Position numbers and translations under genes: made by a program
Source of the DNA: VHCN01 sp964589935
GTDB lineage: Bacteria; Verrucomicrobiota; Verrucomicrobiia; Limisphaerales; VHCN01
Direction of reading: 5' to 3'
NCBI GenBank assembly: GCA_964589935.1
Contig: CAZPVD010000006.1
Location: 157,630-221,629, forward strand
Length of the DNA: 64,000 bases
The notes under the pieces: model-generated
The model's database searches: none
Told to the model about the DNA's origin: nothing
The model's input: only the letters and a program-made list of their open reading frames with translations
Shown here: positions 44,001 to 50,319 of the stretch, piece after piece
Position numbering within the stretch: the stretch's first letter is position 1
Layout of the letters: each line of letters begins with the position of its first letter

Positions 44001-44220
44001 GGTTGAAGTTCTTCAGCGGCTGGTGGACTCAGGCCACACGGTGCTGGTGATCGAGCACAATCTCGACCTCATCGCGGAGGCGGACTGGGTGATTGACCTC
44101 GGGCCGGAAGGTGGCGCGGCTGGCGGTGAACTGGTGGCCGAAGGCACGCCTGAAATCATCGCGCGAAAGAAGCGCTCGCATACCGGACGGTTTCTGCGCG
44201 GCGTGTTGGGACGGCGCTGA
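38071..44220 (+). CDS. uvrA: Excinuclease ABC subunit A, tandem-duplicated (double) UvrA
   Basis: 2049 residues, about twice the 940 of E. coli UvrA. It recognises DNA damage in nucleotide excision repair and loads UvrB. Two UvrA units follow each other (about 1-1110 and 1112-2049). Each has two ABC ATPase halves: Walker A near residues 36 (GLSGSGKSS), 738, 1145 and 1730 (GVSGSGKST), and signature LSGGE near 526, 970, 1558 and 1922. Zinc ribbons include CATCNLDY ... CPACKGFG, CERCRGAG ... CPDCDA, CPSCGRSF ... CPKCRGFG, and CPGCDGAG ... CEACGG. A similar double UvrA is known in Chlamydia. At least eleven low-complexity or palindromic repeats are inserted in frame. Its promoter is TTGCTT-17-TACCTT. 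Confidence 0.95.
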   Translation: MSAANGGGAIRLRGVRHNNLKNFDLDLPLGRLIVITGLSGSGKSSLAFDTLFAEGQRRYIETFSPYARQFFDRMDKPRVDSIEGIPPAIAIEQRNAVRTTRSTVGTMTEICDYMKVVWPHLAKLHCKQCGKPVEKESPQRVWEKLNSEFGIQDLEFLVTFDLPLTEKLSLKDSLQLVAKQGYQRLLIEGEAIRLEDAPAKFTGHGTRSALTIIQDRLKLAPRSRARFIEACEQAYHFGKGRLAVHLPGSRTGHDSQFTIHDSLQFSNRLHCATCNLDYREPSSALFSFNHPTGACPACKGFGRVISIDYDLAVPDRSRTLAEGVVKPWLTATGVECQDDLMKFCKKRGVPVNVPFHELPREAQDWVMNGDPGYDSNDPAHRWPKLWYGVKGYFRWLESKSYKMHVRVLLSRYRAYTKCPACDGKRFQPEALLYRIWNSEFGIRNDSIASEVSSGSALRSALTLADFYALPIRDALQLIVQLADSAQSAIANRQSAMAVALDEVRARLGFLAEVGLGYLTLDRPTRTLSGGETERVNLTTCLGTRLVNTLFVLDEPSVGLHPRDTARLVRILERLRDAGNTVVVVEHEAAVMRAADQIVDLGPASGERGGEVVFQGTFAEVLHSDRSLTGAYLSGRKAIAIPARRVAANVSTLTPARSLRENSRQRVHKFESAKSQETVSKIPPLPAGEGRGEGESFHQTSTLSPSQAAPRLRLSGATQHNLRNVTVEIPLGRFVVVTGVSGSGKSTLIRDILYPTLEAKLRGEIEAKPAAQRLGSEDNADRDDSEQSPIANRQSATLDGWQSLNRAVLVDQSALGKTPRSNPAVYIGAFDDIREFFAQSEAAKQRGLNASAFSFNSAQGQCERCRGAGFEKVEMQFLSDVFIRCPDCDARRYRAHILDVKVESQPSPLAPRPSPVSMSIADLLDATVDDVIAFLSAFAESRPAQRAAEKLRLLQEVGLGYLRLGQPINTLSGGESQRLKLVSHLAEASREPDTSAHAQCSTLFLFDEPTTGLHFDDVRVLLGVFQRLVNAGHSVLVIEHNLDVIKSADWLIDLGPDAGDEGGRIVAEGTPEDVAKCKASHTGRFLRSVLGESVKDDSCSVVRKEASPLPVMHHSPRATLSIHGAREHNLKNLSVDIPRGKFVVVTGVSGSGKSTLAFDLLFAEGQRRFLDAMSAYAWQFVEQMARPDVDCITGIPPTVSIEQRNSRGGGKSTVATVTEVHHFLRLLFARLGTQFCPDCNVPVEAQTRDEVGRRLQIELKRRGDLLLLAPVVKNRKGFHSDVAAWAAKHGYKELRADGKMFDTSKPFRLDRFKEHDVEVVVGALDRRGPEARRNQKSKTSRLRVSAVGTQQQLVDETLSLGHGTLLALDNHGVVTVHSTERACPSCGRSFEPLDPKNFSYNSSQGWCPKCRGFGELFWMPEDVDRGERADAIEETWFNWQEGEREICPECNGARLNPVARAVRLNAGADVRRLASIQKAKLSGRNKIMEPPHAGSHGVTMDALAQASVANAFEIFHKIKFAGRAAQIAQDILPEIHERLKFLNEVGLGYLQLGRGVTTLSGGESQRIRLAAQLGSNLSGVLYVLDEPTIGLHARDNEQLLAALEKLKSRGNSLVVVEHDEETMRRADWILDLGPGAGVRGGQVVASGTLNELMRHADSVTGQCLRAEKKFPSRGERRAVVASFSLRENVKPPVRRLKPATTDVLTLRGASEHNLKKLTVRIPLNRFVVVTGVSGSGKSTLVRECLLPVLRSKFKVQGSRFKVSKLAGEVSGHEHFSAVYEVDQSPIGRTPRSTPATYVGFFDDIRALFAQVPEARLRGYGPGRFSFNSAQGRCPGCDGAGEVKLEMNFLPPAWVRCEACGGVRFNRETLDIEFGGRNIAQVLDLSVAEALEFFAAFPRIRRPLEALRDTGLDYLKLGQTSPTLSGGEAQRVKLVTHLLGGLKAGPDAVRSSKFKVQSSKLFVLEEPTIGLHMADVRRLVEVLQRLVDSGHTVLVIEHNLDLIAEADWVIDLGPEGGAAGGELVAEGTPEIIARKKRSHTGRFLRGVLGRR
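38505..38538. repeat. gaattc/ggaattcag-type repeat in uvrA, insert 1
   Basis: Runs of GAATTCAGAATTTGGAATTC type, encoding LNSEFGIQDLEF. Same unit family as 39371-39403. It preserves the frame. Confidence 0.7.
38825..38857. repeat. gacacgattcac-type repeat in uvrA, insert 2
   Basis: Three copies of a cacgattcac/cacaattcac-like unit in tandem, encoding HDSQFTIHDS. A similar short run of acgggac lies at 38672-38690. Confidence 0.6.
39371..39403. repeat. gaattcgg-type repeat in uvrA, insert 3
   Basis: GAATTTGGAATTCAGAATTC and further GGAATTCGG units, encoding WNSEFGIRND. A second copy of the type at 38505-38538. Confidence 0.7.
39526..39558. repeat. ggcaatc tandem repeat in uvrA, insert 4
   Basis: Five units of a 7-base CAATCGG/CAATCGC motif, encoding AIANRQSAM. 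Confidence 0.75.
40113..40150. repeat. CCCTCTCCC/GGGAGAGGG palindrome in uvrA, insert 5
   Basis: CCCTCTCCC AGC GGGAGAGGG palindrome followed by gccggggtgaggg, the same family as 11055-11118 in the MetE-like gene. Encodes PLPAGEGRGEGE. Confidence 0.7.
40426..40453. repeat. caatcgc tandem repeat in uvrA, insert 6
   Basis: Four units of CAATCGC/CAATCCG, encoding SPIANRQSA. Same family as insert 4. Confidence 0.75.
40783..40812. repeat. cctcgcc tandem repeat in uvrA, insert 7
   Basis: Four copies of a 7-base CCTCGCC/TCTCGCC unit, encoding PSPLAPRPSP. Confidence 0.65.
42041..42108. repeat. ACCGCAGAGGC inverted-repeat element in uvrA, insert 8
   Basis: ACCGCAGAGGCCCAGAGGCG (from 42041) and the inverted CGCCTCCGCGTCTCTGCGGT (ending about 42106) flank an A-rich centre. 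Same family as the intergenic element at 10604-10665. Encodes DRRGPEARRNQKSKTSRLRV. Confidence 0.8.
43102..43169. repeat. GTAGTCGCA inverted-repeat element in uvrA, insert 9
   Basis: GTAGTCGCAAGCTTCAGCTT (43102-43121) is inverted at 43148-43169 (GCAGGCTGAAGCCTGCGACT then AC). Each arm also holds its own short hairpin. Encodes an ARG-rich, non-family peptide. Confidence 0.8.
43317..43355. repeat. ttcaaag/ttcaagg tandem repeat in uvrA, insert 10
   Basis: Five units of a 7-base TTCAAGG/TTCAAAG motif, encoding SKFKVQGSRFKVS. Confidence 0.75.
43914..43946. repeat. agttcaa tandem repeat in uvrA, insert 11
   Basis: Four or five units of AGTTCAA, encoding SSKFKVQSSKL. Same family as insert 10, located just before the last Walker B region. 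Confidence 0.75.
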
Positions 44221-44222
44221 AC

Positions 44223-44891
44223 TCAAATCTTGTTCGAGAGCGGGGCGATGTCCAGCTTGCCCCCCGCAGCAGTGCGAAAGGTGAGCAGCAGGCTGTTGAA
44301 CGCGGCGTGAAACCCGGCGACGTTGTCTTCGCCGGCGAGCATGTTGAACTCGACCACGCCGGCCGGCGTCGGGATGAACGCAGCCCTCATGCGCTGGGAG
44401 ATGCTGGTCGCATTCCGAAATGCCGTGTCAAAGGCCGGCCCGGACTGGCCAGCGGCGGTGAGAGTGTATTCTTCAACGACTTTGGACCCGGGCTGGCGCT
44501 GGAGAAGCAGATCGCGATACACCTCGGGCTTGAGCAGCGGCGCATCGGGTTTTTCCTTGTCCGGCGGTGGCACGGGGCCGTGGAGTTGCAGATAGATGAC
44601 GCAGCGTTCGTCATTGTCCGTCATAACAATCCTGCGCTGGCCGGCGTCGGCACGCATCCGAAATCCTCGCGGAACCAGGAAGGCCATCTTGTTCGTGCCG
44701 ACAGTGATGTAAACGCGGGAGAAAGCCCCCATTCCCTGAAGCTCTTCGCGAATAGTCTTCACCTCGAACGGCGGCAGGGCATTGGTTGCCGCGACGACGG
44801 AGGAATTCTGAGCCCGCGCGGGGACGGCCCACCATAACAAGGCCGCGCACAAACACTCTGTAAGTTGTCTAACCGGAATAGTTGGTGACAT
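44223..44891 (-). CDS. Exported protein of unknown function in the pilin-like operon
   Basis: 222 residues. Start ATG at 44891 overlaps the end of the upstream PilX-like gene (44869) by 23 bases, indicating translational coupling. A hydrophobic N-terminal segment (LTECLCAALLWWAVPARAQ) is a probable signal peptide. No recognised domain: EVKTIREELQGMGAFSRVYI, IVMTDNDERCVIYLQLHG and VVEEYTLTAAGQSGPAFDTA are visible blocks. Position at the end of the minor-pilin operon suggests a pilus or secretion accessory. A longer start at 45053 is less likely. Confidence 0.7.
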   Translation of the reverse strand: MSPTIPVRQLTECLCAALLWWAVPARAQNSSVVAATNALPPFEVKTIREELQGMGAFSRVYITVGTNKMAFLVPRGFRMRADAGQRRIVMTDNDERCVIYLQLHGPVPPPDKEKPDAPLLKPEVYRDLLLQRQPGSKVVEEYTLTAAGQSGPAFDTAFRNATSISQRMRAAFIPTPAGVVEFNMLAGEDNVAGFHAAFNSLLLTFRTAAGGKLDIAPLSNKI

Positions 44892-46620
44892 TGGCCATCG
44901 GGTTATACCAGTTCCCGCGGATAAGTGTGCGAACGGCGGGCGTGCCGGGTGGTTGCTTGGTCGGGTCAAGGAAGTTATTGTCAAAATTGAAGTTTCGCGT
45001 CGGGGCGTAATAATAAACTCCGGGCGTCTGCCACGGCCCGGTAGCCTGCACACTGTTGTAGAGGTTGATGATGGAACCGTTGAGTGTGAGCGTGCGCGCG
45101 CCGTTGCCCCAGTCCTCGAGGAGGCGAGGCAGGTTCATGACGCCACCACTAAACGGCGAGGAACCGTTCGACCCGGCGGAATACACAACGCCAGTGATGA
45201 TGGCCGCGTTGACCGTGGTATCGCTGGCAGGACGGGAAGTGAACGAACTACTGCTGGCAGAGTCGGCCCATGCCGGCGAGAGAATGGTCAGCGCGTCGGA
45301 GACGAGCGACGCCGGTTTGCTCAAGGAAGTGTTGGTGGTCCCAAGATAGGACGACGGACAGTTAATGTGGCCCAGTGTATAAAGCGGATTCGGCGTCGCC
45401 ACTGTCAGGCCACGCGACGGCAGGCTCTGTCCGTTCACAAGACGCACACCGTTGATTTTGCTCGAAGTCGTCGTCCGGTTGTCGGCAACATAGAGCACGT
45501 TAGGCGGCGTGCCGGCACCCAGTTTGCTGATCACGGATGCATTTGTGGCCGCCCACGTCGTAAATTTTCCAATATCAATTTCCGTGGTCTGGATCGTCTT
45601 GCCCTCGCGCTGGTCGGTGAAGGTTTTGTTTGTGCTGACAAAGTTCGTGCACTGGTTCCACGGGATCACCGTGGGGGACGAGTCAAAAGCCGATTTCACA
45701 TCCACGGTCACGGAACTGTTGCTGACGATAAGGAGCATTTGAGCCTTGTTGTAATAACGCTGCTGCCCCATCGCGCTGTTCATGTCTTCCCCGGTTGGCG
45801 GCATGTTGACCACCTCGTGCACTGCGGCAGGCGTGTTGTTCGTGCCGATGGGCAGCGTAAGCGAGGACGCATTCGTCGTCTTGGTGTTTTGGTAAGTGAT
45901 GGAACCCGTCATGGCCGACAAACTGTAGCCGGCCCATGCCGTCTTTTGGATGGTGCTGGCTGCAGTCACAGCATCGGTGAAAATGAGCGGCTGGCTGGAG
46001 CCGGTGTAAATGTCGTTGTTTGCGTGGACACGGCCGCGAACCGTAAAAGGCGCGGCCCAAGTAAATTCCATCAAGCTGTTATAAAAAATCGCGAACTGAA
46101 AAACAGGAATGGAGGCGAGCTGGACATCCTGCTGAACGGCATTGGTCAGGTCAAAGCGTCCGTTGGTTTGCCTGGTGTTTGAAATGATCCTATAAGTTGA
46201 CGCGAATCCACTTAGTCCTACATATTGTCCGATCAAGTTTGTGTAACTCTGTGTGGCAAGCCGGTTCACATACGTCTTGTTGGTGCTGCCAGAGGCATCG
46301 CTGAACACGAAACTGCCCCAGTATGAGCTTTCGGTCGTGGAGGGGATGTTGGCTCGGTATGCAGGAAGGTTGTTATAGACCGTCGTCTCGCCTCCGTTTT
46401 TGTAATCAGTGATCATCGAGGTGAGCACCTTCTCCGTGGCCGCCTCTGCCGCAAAAAGCCCGACGCTGAGCTGGTTGTTGCGCTCGTTCAACAACGCCGT
46501 ATTGCTCGTCCAACTCATCGAGGCACTCAACACGGTGAGGCCGATCGCGCACAAGATCATCACAATCAGCAGCGCGGACCCACATTGCTCGCCGCGGGAA
46601 GCAGGACGTGCGGTTTTCAT
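44869..46620 (-). CDS. PilX-like minor-pilin/assembly protein
   Basis: 583 residues. Starts MKTARPASRGEQCGSALLIV followed by MILCAIGLTVLSASMSW: a short leader, Gly-Ser-Ala then a hydrophobic helix, the PilX_N-like form of prepilin signals. The large C-terminal body is Thr/Ser/Asn-rich and beta-type (FAIFYNSLMEFTWAAPFTVR, GRVHANNDIYTGSSQPL). Long PilX-like proteins are frequent in Verrucomicrobia. It follows the PilW-like gene after seven bases and overlaps the next gene. Confidence 0.8.
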   Translation of the reverse strand: MKTARPASRGEQCGSALLIVMILCAIGLTVLSASMSWTSNTALLNERNNQLSVGLFAAEAATEKVLTSMITDYKNGGETTVYNNLPAYRANIPSTTESSYWGSFVFSDASGSTNKTYVNRLATQSYTNLIGQYVGLSGFASTYRIISNTRQTNGRFDLTNAVQQDVQLASIPVFQFAIFYNSLMEFTWAAPFTVRGRVHANNDIYTGSSQPLIFTDAVTAASTIQKTAWAGYSLSAMTGSITYQNTKTTNASSLTLPIGTNNTPAAVHEVVNMPPTGEDMNSAMGQQRYYNKAQMLLIVSNSSVTVDVKSAFDSSPTVIPWNQCTNFVSTNKTFTDQREGKTIQTTEIDIGKFTTWAATNASVISKLGAGTPPNVLYVADNRTTTSSKINGVRLVNGQSLPSRGLTVATPNPLYTLGHINCPSSYLGTTNTSLSKPASLVSDALTILSPAWADSASSSSFTSRPASDTTVNAAIITGVVYSAGSNGSSPFSGGVMNLPRLLEDWGNGARTLTLNGSIINLYNSVQATGPWQTPGVYYYAPTRNFNFDNNFLDPTKQPPGTPAVRTLIRGNWYNPMANVTNYSG

Positions 46621-46627
46621 GTTATGC

Positions 46628-47242
46628 TCACAGGCTCCGCCGGGTGATCTTTGCCTGTAACTGGTAGAAGTCATAGGCATTGCTCGGCCCGATTTTGGTC
46701 ATCGGATATTGAAGCTGGTAAAACTGAAGCGTGATGTTGATGACGCGGTTATTGTCATTGTCGTTGAGCACATTGCCCAGATAATCTTCCGCTTGGAAGA
46801 TGGTGAGATTCGTAACCGATTGCGCCACGGTCGTCGGCGAAGTCTGCGCCGTATCGAGTCGCCGAAGCTCGTTGACGCTCGCGTCAAAATAATAGCGAAC
46901 CCAGTTGTTCGTCGCCACGGTCGGGTAGATCTGCAACGCCATGCCCTGCTGCGGGGAGCCGTCCGCAACGGATGTGAAACTGCTCGAGTCGCCACTGCCG
47001 ATCAGGATCGTCGTGGCGCCGCGAATTTCCGCCTGAAGTTTTGTAAAGGCGCGCCGGGCCTGGTCGTCCGCCCCCAGCTTGCGCGCCGTCCACTCGTTGA
47101 GTTGCAGACCGACAAGGTGGCTGTAAATCATTCCGCCAACCACGATCGCGAAGATGCTCATCGAGATCATCATCTCCGTGTAGGTGAAGGCCCGGAGCGC
47201 GCGGCGGCCAACAGATGGAGAGGGCAGGTTCATTTCAAACAT
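46628..47242 (-). CDS. PilW-like prepilin
   Basis: 204 residues. N-terminus RRALRAFTYTEMMISMSIFA followed by IVVGGMIYSHL: class III signal with Ala-Phe and Glu at about +5. The following WTARKLGADDQARRAFTKLQ region is typical of PilW/GspJ proteins, with a C-terminal TLQFYQLQYPM segment. It starts within the end of the PilV-like gene (about eight bases overlap) and seven bases before the PilX-like gene. Confidence 0.82.
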   Translation of the reverse strand: MFEMNLPSPSVGRRALRAFTYTEMMISMSIFAIVVGGMIYSHLVGLQLNEWTARKLGADDQARRAFTKLQAEIRGATTILIGSGDSSSFTSVADGSPQQGMALQIYPTVATNNWVRYYFDASVNELRRLDTAQTSPTTVAQSVTNLTIFQAEDYLGNVLNDNDNNRVINITLQFYQLQYPMTKIGPSNAYDFYQLQAKITRRSL

Positions 47243-47696
47243 CCGGCGCTCGATACGTCACGACGGTGTTGGTGAAGACCCGTCCTCGGCGCATGAACAT
47301 CCACACGCAGTCCACGCGGATCATCTTCAACAGCGGCGGTGTCACGGAAACATTGCTGATCGTTGTGAAATTCGTGGCATAGACAACATTCGTGCCGGAA
47401 ACGGGCAGGTCCAAAATCGTAATCTGCGTTGGGAAGTTGGTGCTTTGCAGCCGGTCCACTCCGGCCTCCGTGTCCCACTTGGCCGCGCGCGTCTGTTCCG
47501 CCCGCTGCACCGCCAGCGCCTGCGCCGCGAGCGATTGGCCGGTCCATTCGGCGCGCTCCGCAGACTGCGTGTAGCCGTAAATGATCCCGGCCACCATGAT
47601 GGCCGCCAGCAAGGACGCGACGACGACCTCCACCAGCGTGAACGCCGCTTCGCCACGCTGCGGCGGCGAGAAACTGGAAGTTTTACTCAGTCGCAT
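47235..47696 (-). CDS. PilV/GspI-like prepilin
   Basis: 153 residues. The class III signal GEAAFTLVEVVVASLLAAIM has Phe at +1 and Glu at +5. The following helix and about 110-residue globular part fit PilV/GspI minor pilins. First gene of a four-gene minus-strand operon (PilV-PilW-PilX-like and an exported protein). The region upstream (47697-47954) is divergent from the Uma2-like gene and holds no certain promoter. Confidence 0.82.
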   Translation of the reverse strand: MRLSKTSSFSPPQRGEAAFTLVEVVVASLLAAIMVAGIIYGYTQSAERAEWTGQSLAAQALAVQRAEQTRAAKWDTEAGVDRLQSTNFPTQITILDLPVSGTNVVYATNFTTISNVSVTPPLLKMIRVDCVWMFMRRGRVFTNTVVTYRAPDV

Positions 47697-47954
47697 GCGT
47701 TTACCGGGCTGTCCCGGACAGTCGAATATACACTAAACCAACACAAGGTAAGCAGGTTGCGGGCCGAGTCAAATGTGTTACCCGGCAAGGCGGTTTCACT
47801 GCAATGAAGAGCTGTTTCAGTTCGGCACTGAACAAAGACTCGCTCGCAGACGCCATTCCGCATAACCTGCCTCTCGCAATCTTGCGAAGCATCGTGCTGC
47901 CGCCGAATCGGGTCATTGCAAATCTCTGCGGGCAAGAATGGTCCAAGAAATGTC

Positions 47955-48428
47955 GTGAGCCAAGTTTATATTGAATTTATCGAAGGCTTCCCGACGGAAC
48001 GGCGCGTGCCCGGAGCGCGGCATGAGGAGATTTGCAGCCGCCTTCACGCGCACGTCACGGCAGCCATCAGCCAGTTGACCGCGTGCAAACTGCTGCCACC
48101 GCGCACCCAGATCGCGCTCGACGACGGCTCGAAGGTTTGCCCCGACCTCGCCCTCGTCACCGCCGCCGGCGCGCGAGTGCTGCTCGTTGCCGAGGTCATC
48201 CAGGCCGGAGACCACTCGAACGACACCGTCGTGAAGAAGCAGCTCTACGAAACGCTGCGCATCCCGCGCCTCTGGATGGTGGACCCGCGCTACGACAATG
48301 TGGAAGTTTATCACGGCACGCCGCACGGATTGTCACTCCGTTGCATCCTCGCCGGACGCGAACAACTCACCGAGGAACTGCTCCCGCAACTGCGTTGCGT
48401 CATTGCAGAGCTGTTCGGAGCGAAGTAA
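47955..48428 (+). CDS. Uma2-family (PD-(D/E)XK-like) putative endonuclease
   Basis: 157 residues. HEEICSRLHAHVTAAISQL, then CPDLALVTAAGARVLLVAEV (Asp ... Glu-x-Val of the PD-(D/E)XK fold) and YETLRIPRLWMVDPRYDNVE match the Uma2/DUF820 family. These are abundant in cyanobacteria and other phyla and have no proven function. The GTG at 47955 is used because the residues upstream have no similarity. The aminotransferase gene follows after 10 bases with a good AGGA site, so they may be co-transcribed. Confidence 0.72.
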   Translation: MSQVYIEFIEGFPTERRVPGARHEEICSRLHAHVTAAISQLTACKLLPPRTQIALDDGSKVCPDLALVTAAGARVLLVAEVIQAGDHSNDTVVKKQLYETLRIPRLWMVDPRYDNVEVYHGTPHGLSLRCILAGREQLTEELLPQLRCVIAELFGAK

Positions 48429-48438
48429 GCAGGAACCT

Positions 48439-49296
48439 GTGATCGTTTTCCTCAACGGCCGGTTTGTCTCCGAAGAGCGCGCGCTTGTCTCCGCTTCCGA
48501 CCGCGGCTTTCTCTACGGTGACGGACTGTTCGAGACCCTCCGCGTGCATCGGGGGCGGCCCTTCCTTTTTGCGCGACACTTGGAACGTCTCCAGCGAGGC
48601 GCGGAATTTCTGAGGATTCAACTTCCTTACTCCCCCGGTGAATTTGAGCGCATTGCCTGCGAACTCATCCGGCGAAACGGCGCAAGGGAATCGTTGCTTC
48701 GCTTGAATGTTTCTCGCGGCACCGGCCCACGCGGCTATTCGCCGAAGGAAGCAACTCATCCCACCATCCTTCTCTCGCTGCACCCGGCACCGAAACTCAA
48801 CGCCAGAAAGCCAGCCCAATGGAAACTTGCGACGGCAAGCTTCCGCATCAACGCGAGCGACCCGCTCACGCGTCACAAGACCTCGATCAAGCTGCTTCAG
48901 ATTCGCGCGCGCGCTGAAGCCGAAGCGCGCGGCGCGGATGAAGCGTTGCTGCTCAACACGGAAGGTTTCGTTGCCGAAGCCGCGAGCGCGAACATTTTCT
49001 GGATTCGTCGCGGCACGGTGTTCACGCCGCCGCTCGACTGCGGTGCGGTGCCCGGCATCACGCGCGGGCTGGTCATGAGTTTTTGCAGGGAAAAGAACAT
49101 CGCGTGTCACGAAATGCCCGTGACGCTCGACAAACTACGCCGCGCCGACGGCGTGTTCCTCACGCTGAGTTCTCTCGGACTTGTGGAAGCAGTTTCTCTC
49201 GACGACACGATGCTGAATCGTTCGCCACTCGTGGGCCGCTTGTGGAAAATGTATCTTGCCGCGCTGGACCAAGGCGATTCCGCCGGTGACGGATGA
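48439..49296 (+). CDS. Class IV PLP-dependent aminotransferase (PabC/IlvE-like)
   Basis: 285 residues. Fold type IV with VSASDRGFLYGDGLFETLRV at the N-terminus, PLP-Lys within DPLTRHKTSIKLLQIRARAE and the signature ALLLNTEGFVAEAASANIFW. GAVPGITRGLVMSFC completes the site. The family includes branched-chain aminotransferase, D-amino acid aminotransferase and aminodeoxychorismate lyase. Length and NTEGFVAEAASANIFW point to the PabC/D-AAT side, without certainty. GTG start at 48439 with AGGAACCT before it. Convergent with the HIT gene. Confidence 0.88.
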   Translation: MIVFLNGRFVSEERALVSASDRGFLYGDGLFETLRVHRGRPFLFARHLERLQRGAEFLRIQLPYSPGEFERIACELIRRNGARESLLRLNVSRGTGPRGYSPKEATHPTILLSLHPAPKLNARKPAQWKLATASFRINASDPLTRHKTSIKLLQIRARAEAEARGADEALLLNTEGFVAEAASANIFWIRRGTVFTPPLDCGAVPGITRGLVMSFCREKNIACHEMPVTLDKLRRADGVFLTLSSLGLVEAVSLDDTMLNRSPLVGRLWKMYLAALDQGDSAGDG

Positions 49297-49308
49297 CCTG
49301 CCAAACAT

Positions 49309-49653
49309 TCACCCCGGCGGCCAGCCCATCGCGCGTCCGCCAAGGATGTGGCAGTGCAGGTGCGGCACGCTTTCCCCGCCGTCGGGGCCGTTGTTGATGA
49401 CGAGCCGGTAACCACTTTGCTTGAGGCCGATTTTTTCAGCGACCGCCGCGGCCTTCATCAACAAATGACCGACCAGCGCGTGATCTTCAGGCGTGGCCTC
49501 GCTGATGCGTGGGATGGGCTTGCGTGGAACAATCAGGACGTGCACGGGCGCTTTGGGAGCGATGTCGCGGAAAGCGACAACGTGCTCGTCCTCATACACG
49601 ATGTCGGCGGGGATTTCGCGCGCGGCGATTTTCTCAAAAAGGGTTTTGCTCAT
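49309..49653 (-). CDS. HIT-family nucleotide-binding protein (HinT-like)
   Basis: 114 residues. LFEKIAAREIPADIVYEDEH opens the family, and the histidine triad is SVPHLHCHILGGRAMGWPPG. HVLIVPRKPIPRISE follows the usual order. Expected to hydrolyse nucleoside phosphoramidates or adenylates in the cytoplasm. It is separated from the hypothetical gene downstream of nrdR by a short repeat-like gap (49662-49752). Confidence 0.94.
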   Translation of the reverse strand: MSKTLFEKIAAREIPADIVYEDEHVVAFRDIAPKAPVHVLIVPRKPIPRISEATPEDHALVGHLLMKAAAVAEKIGLKQSGYRLVINNGPDGGESVPHLHCHILGGRAMGWPPG

Positions 49654-49661
49654 ATCGCGAC

Positions 49662-49752
49662 GAATTCGAGAATCAAAATTTGAAACCCGAAAGAACTTAC
49701 GTCACTCCCGCCAAATTTGCCCTCTGAATTCTGTCTTTGGAATCCCGAATCC
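49662..49752. repeat. gaattc/gattcgggattcc-type degenerate repeat
   Basis: GAATTCGAGAATC (from 49662) and GAATTCTGTCTTTGGAATCC (from 49726) with CCGAATCC following, partly inverted. Same gaattc-based unit family as in uvrA at 38505 and 39371, here intergenic. Confidence 0.45.
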
Positions 49753-49755
49753 ACT

Positions 49756-50319
49756 TCACAGCACAACCAGCGCGCACTGTTGCGCGTGCTGCTGGTGCAG
49801 ACATTCGCGCAGGTAGCCGACGATCTGGTCACTGAGGCGGTGGCATCGCGGACACCAGCGTTTCCGGCCCGCGAGGCGTTTCACACACGGACGCAGCCCG
49901 CAAAAACGCACCATGCGCGGCGACTGTTCGAGCTGGTGGCGCAACTCCTCGCGCAGCCGGGGGAAGAAATCCAACTCGAATTCCGCCGATGCCCAACCGG
50001 TGAGCAGTCGCAGGTCGAACTCCGCGACGCCCGGTTCCGCCGCGAGCACCTGCCCGGACTTCATCGCCTTGACTTCGAGGCCGAAGCCGCGCAGCACTTT
50101 CTCCAGCGCGCCGATGAACTCACCCATCGTCACCGTTGTGCGGCCGAGTTCGTTCTTGAAGTAGTAGAGCACCGTCGCCGCAGCGTGGCGCACGATCTCG
50201 GAATTCACGCCGTTGGCTGCTTCGCCGAGCACCTCGACCGTGACCTGCTCGGCCGAGCACGGGATGGCTTCGCCGCCGGGCTGTTCAAATGCCAGGCAAT
50301 GGGAATGTAGCTGTATCAA
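49756..50319 (-). CDS. Conserved-looking hypothetical protein downstream of nrdR
   Basis: About 187 residues from a TTG at 50319, which is placed by TGGAGG about seven bases upstream. The start lies inside the end of nrdR. Middle region: VNSEIVRHAAATVLYYFKNE, LGRTTVTMGEFIGALEKVLR. C-terminal Cys/His-rich part: VRFCGLRPCVKRLAGRKRWC then PRCHRLSDQIVGYLRE, which could bind zinc. I do not recognise a family. A larger frame begins with an ATG at 50349. The nrdR overlap suggests co-translation. Confidence 0.6.
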   Translation of the reverse strand: MIQLHSHCLAFEQPGGEAIPCSAEQVTVEVLGEAANGVNSEIVRHAAATVLYYFKNELGRTTVTMGEFIGALEKVLRGFGLEVKAMKSGQVLAAEPGVAEFDLRLLTGWASAEFELDFFPRLREELRHQLEQSPRMVRFCGLRPCVKRLAGRKRWCPRCHRLSDQIVGYLRECLHQQHAQQCALVVL

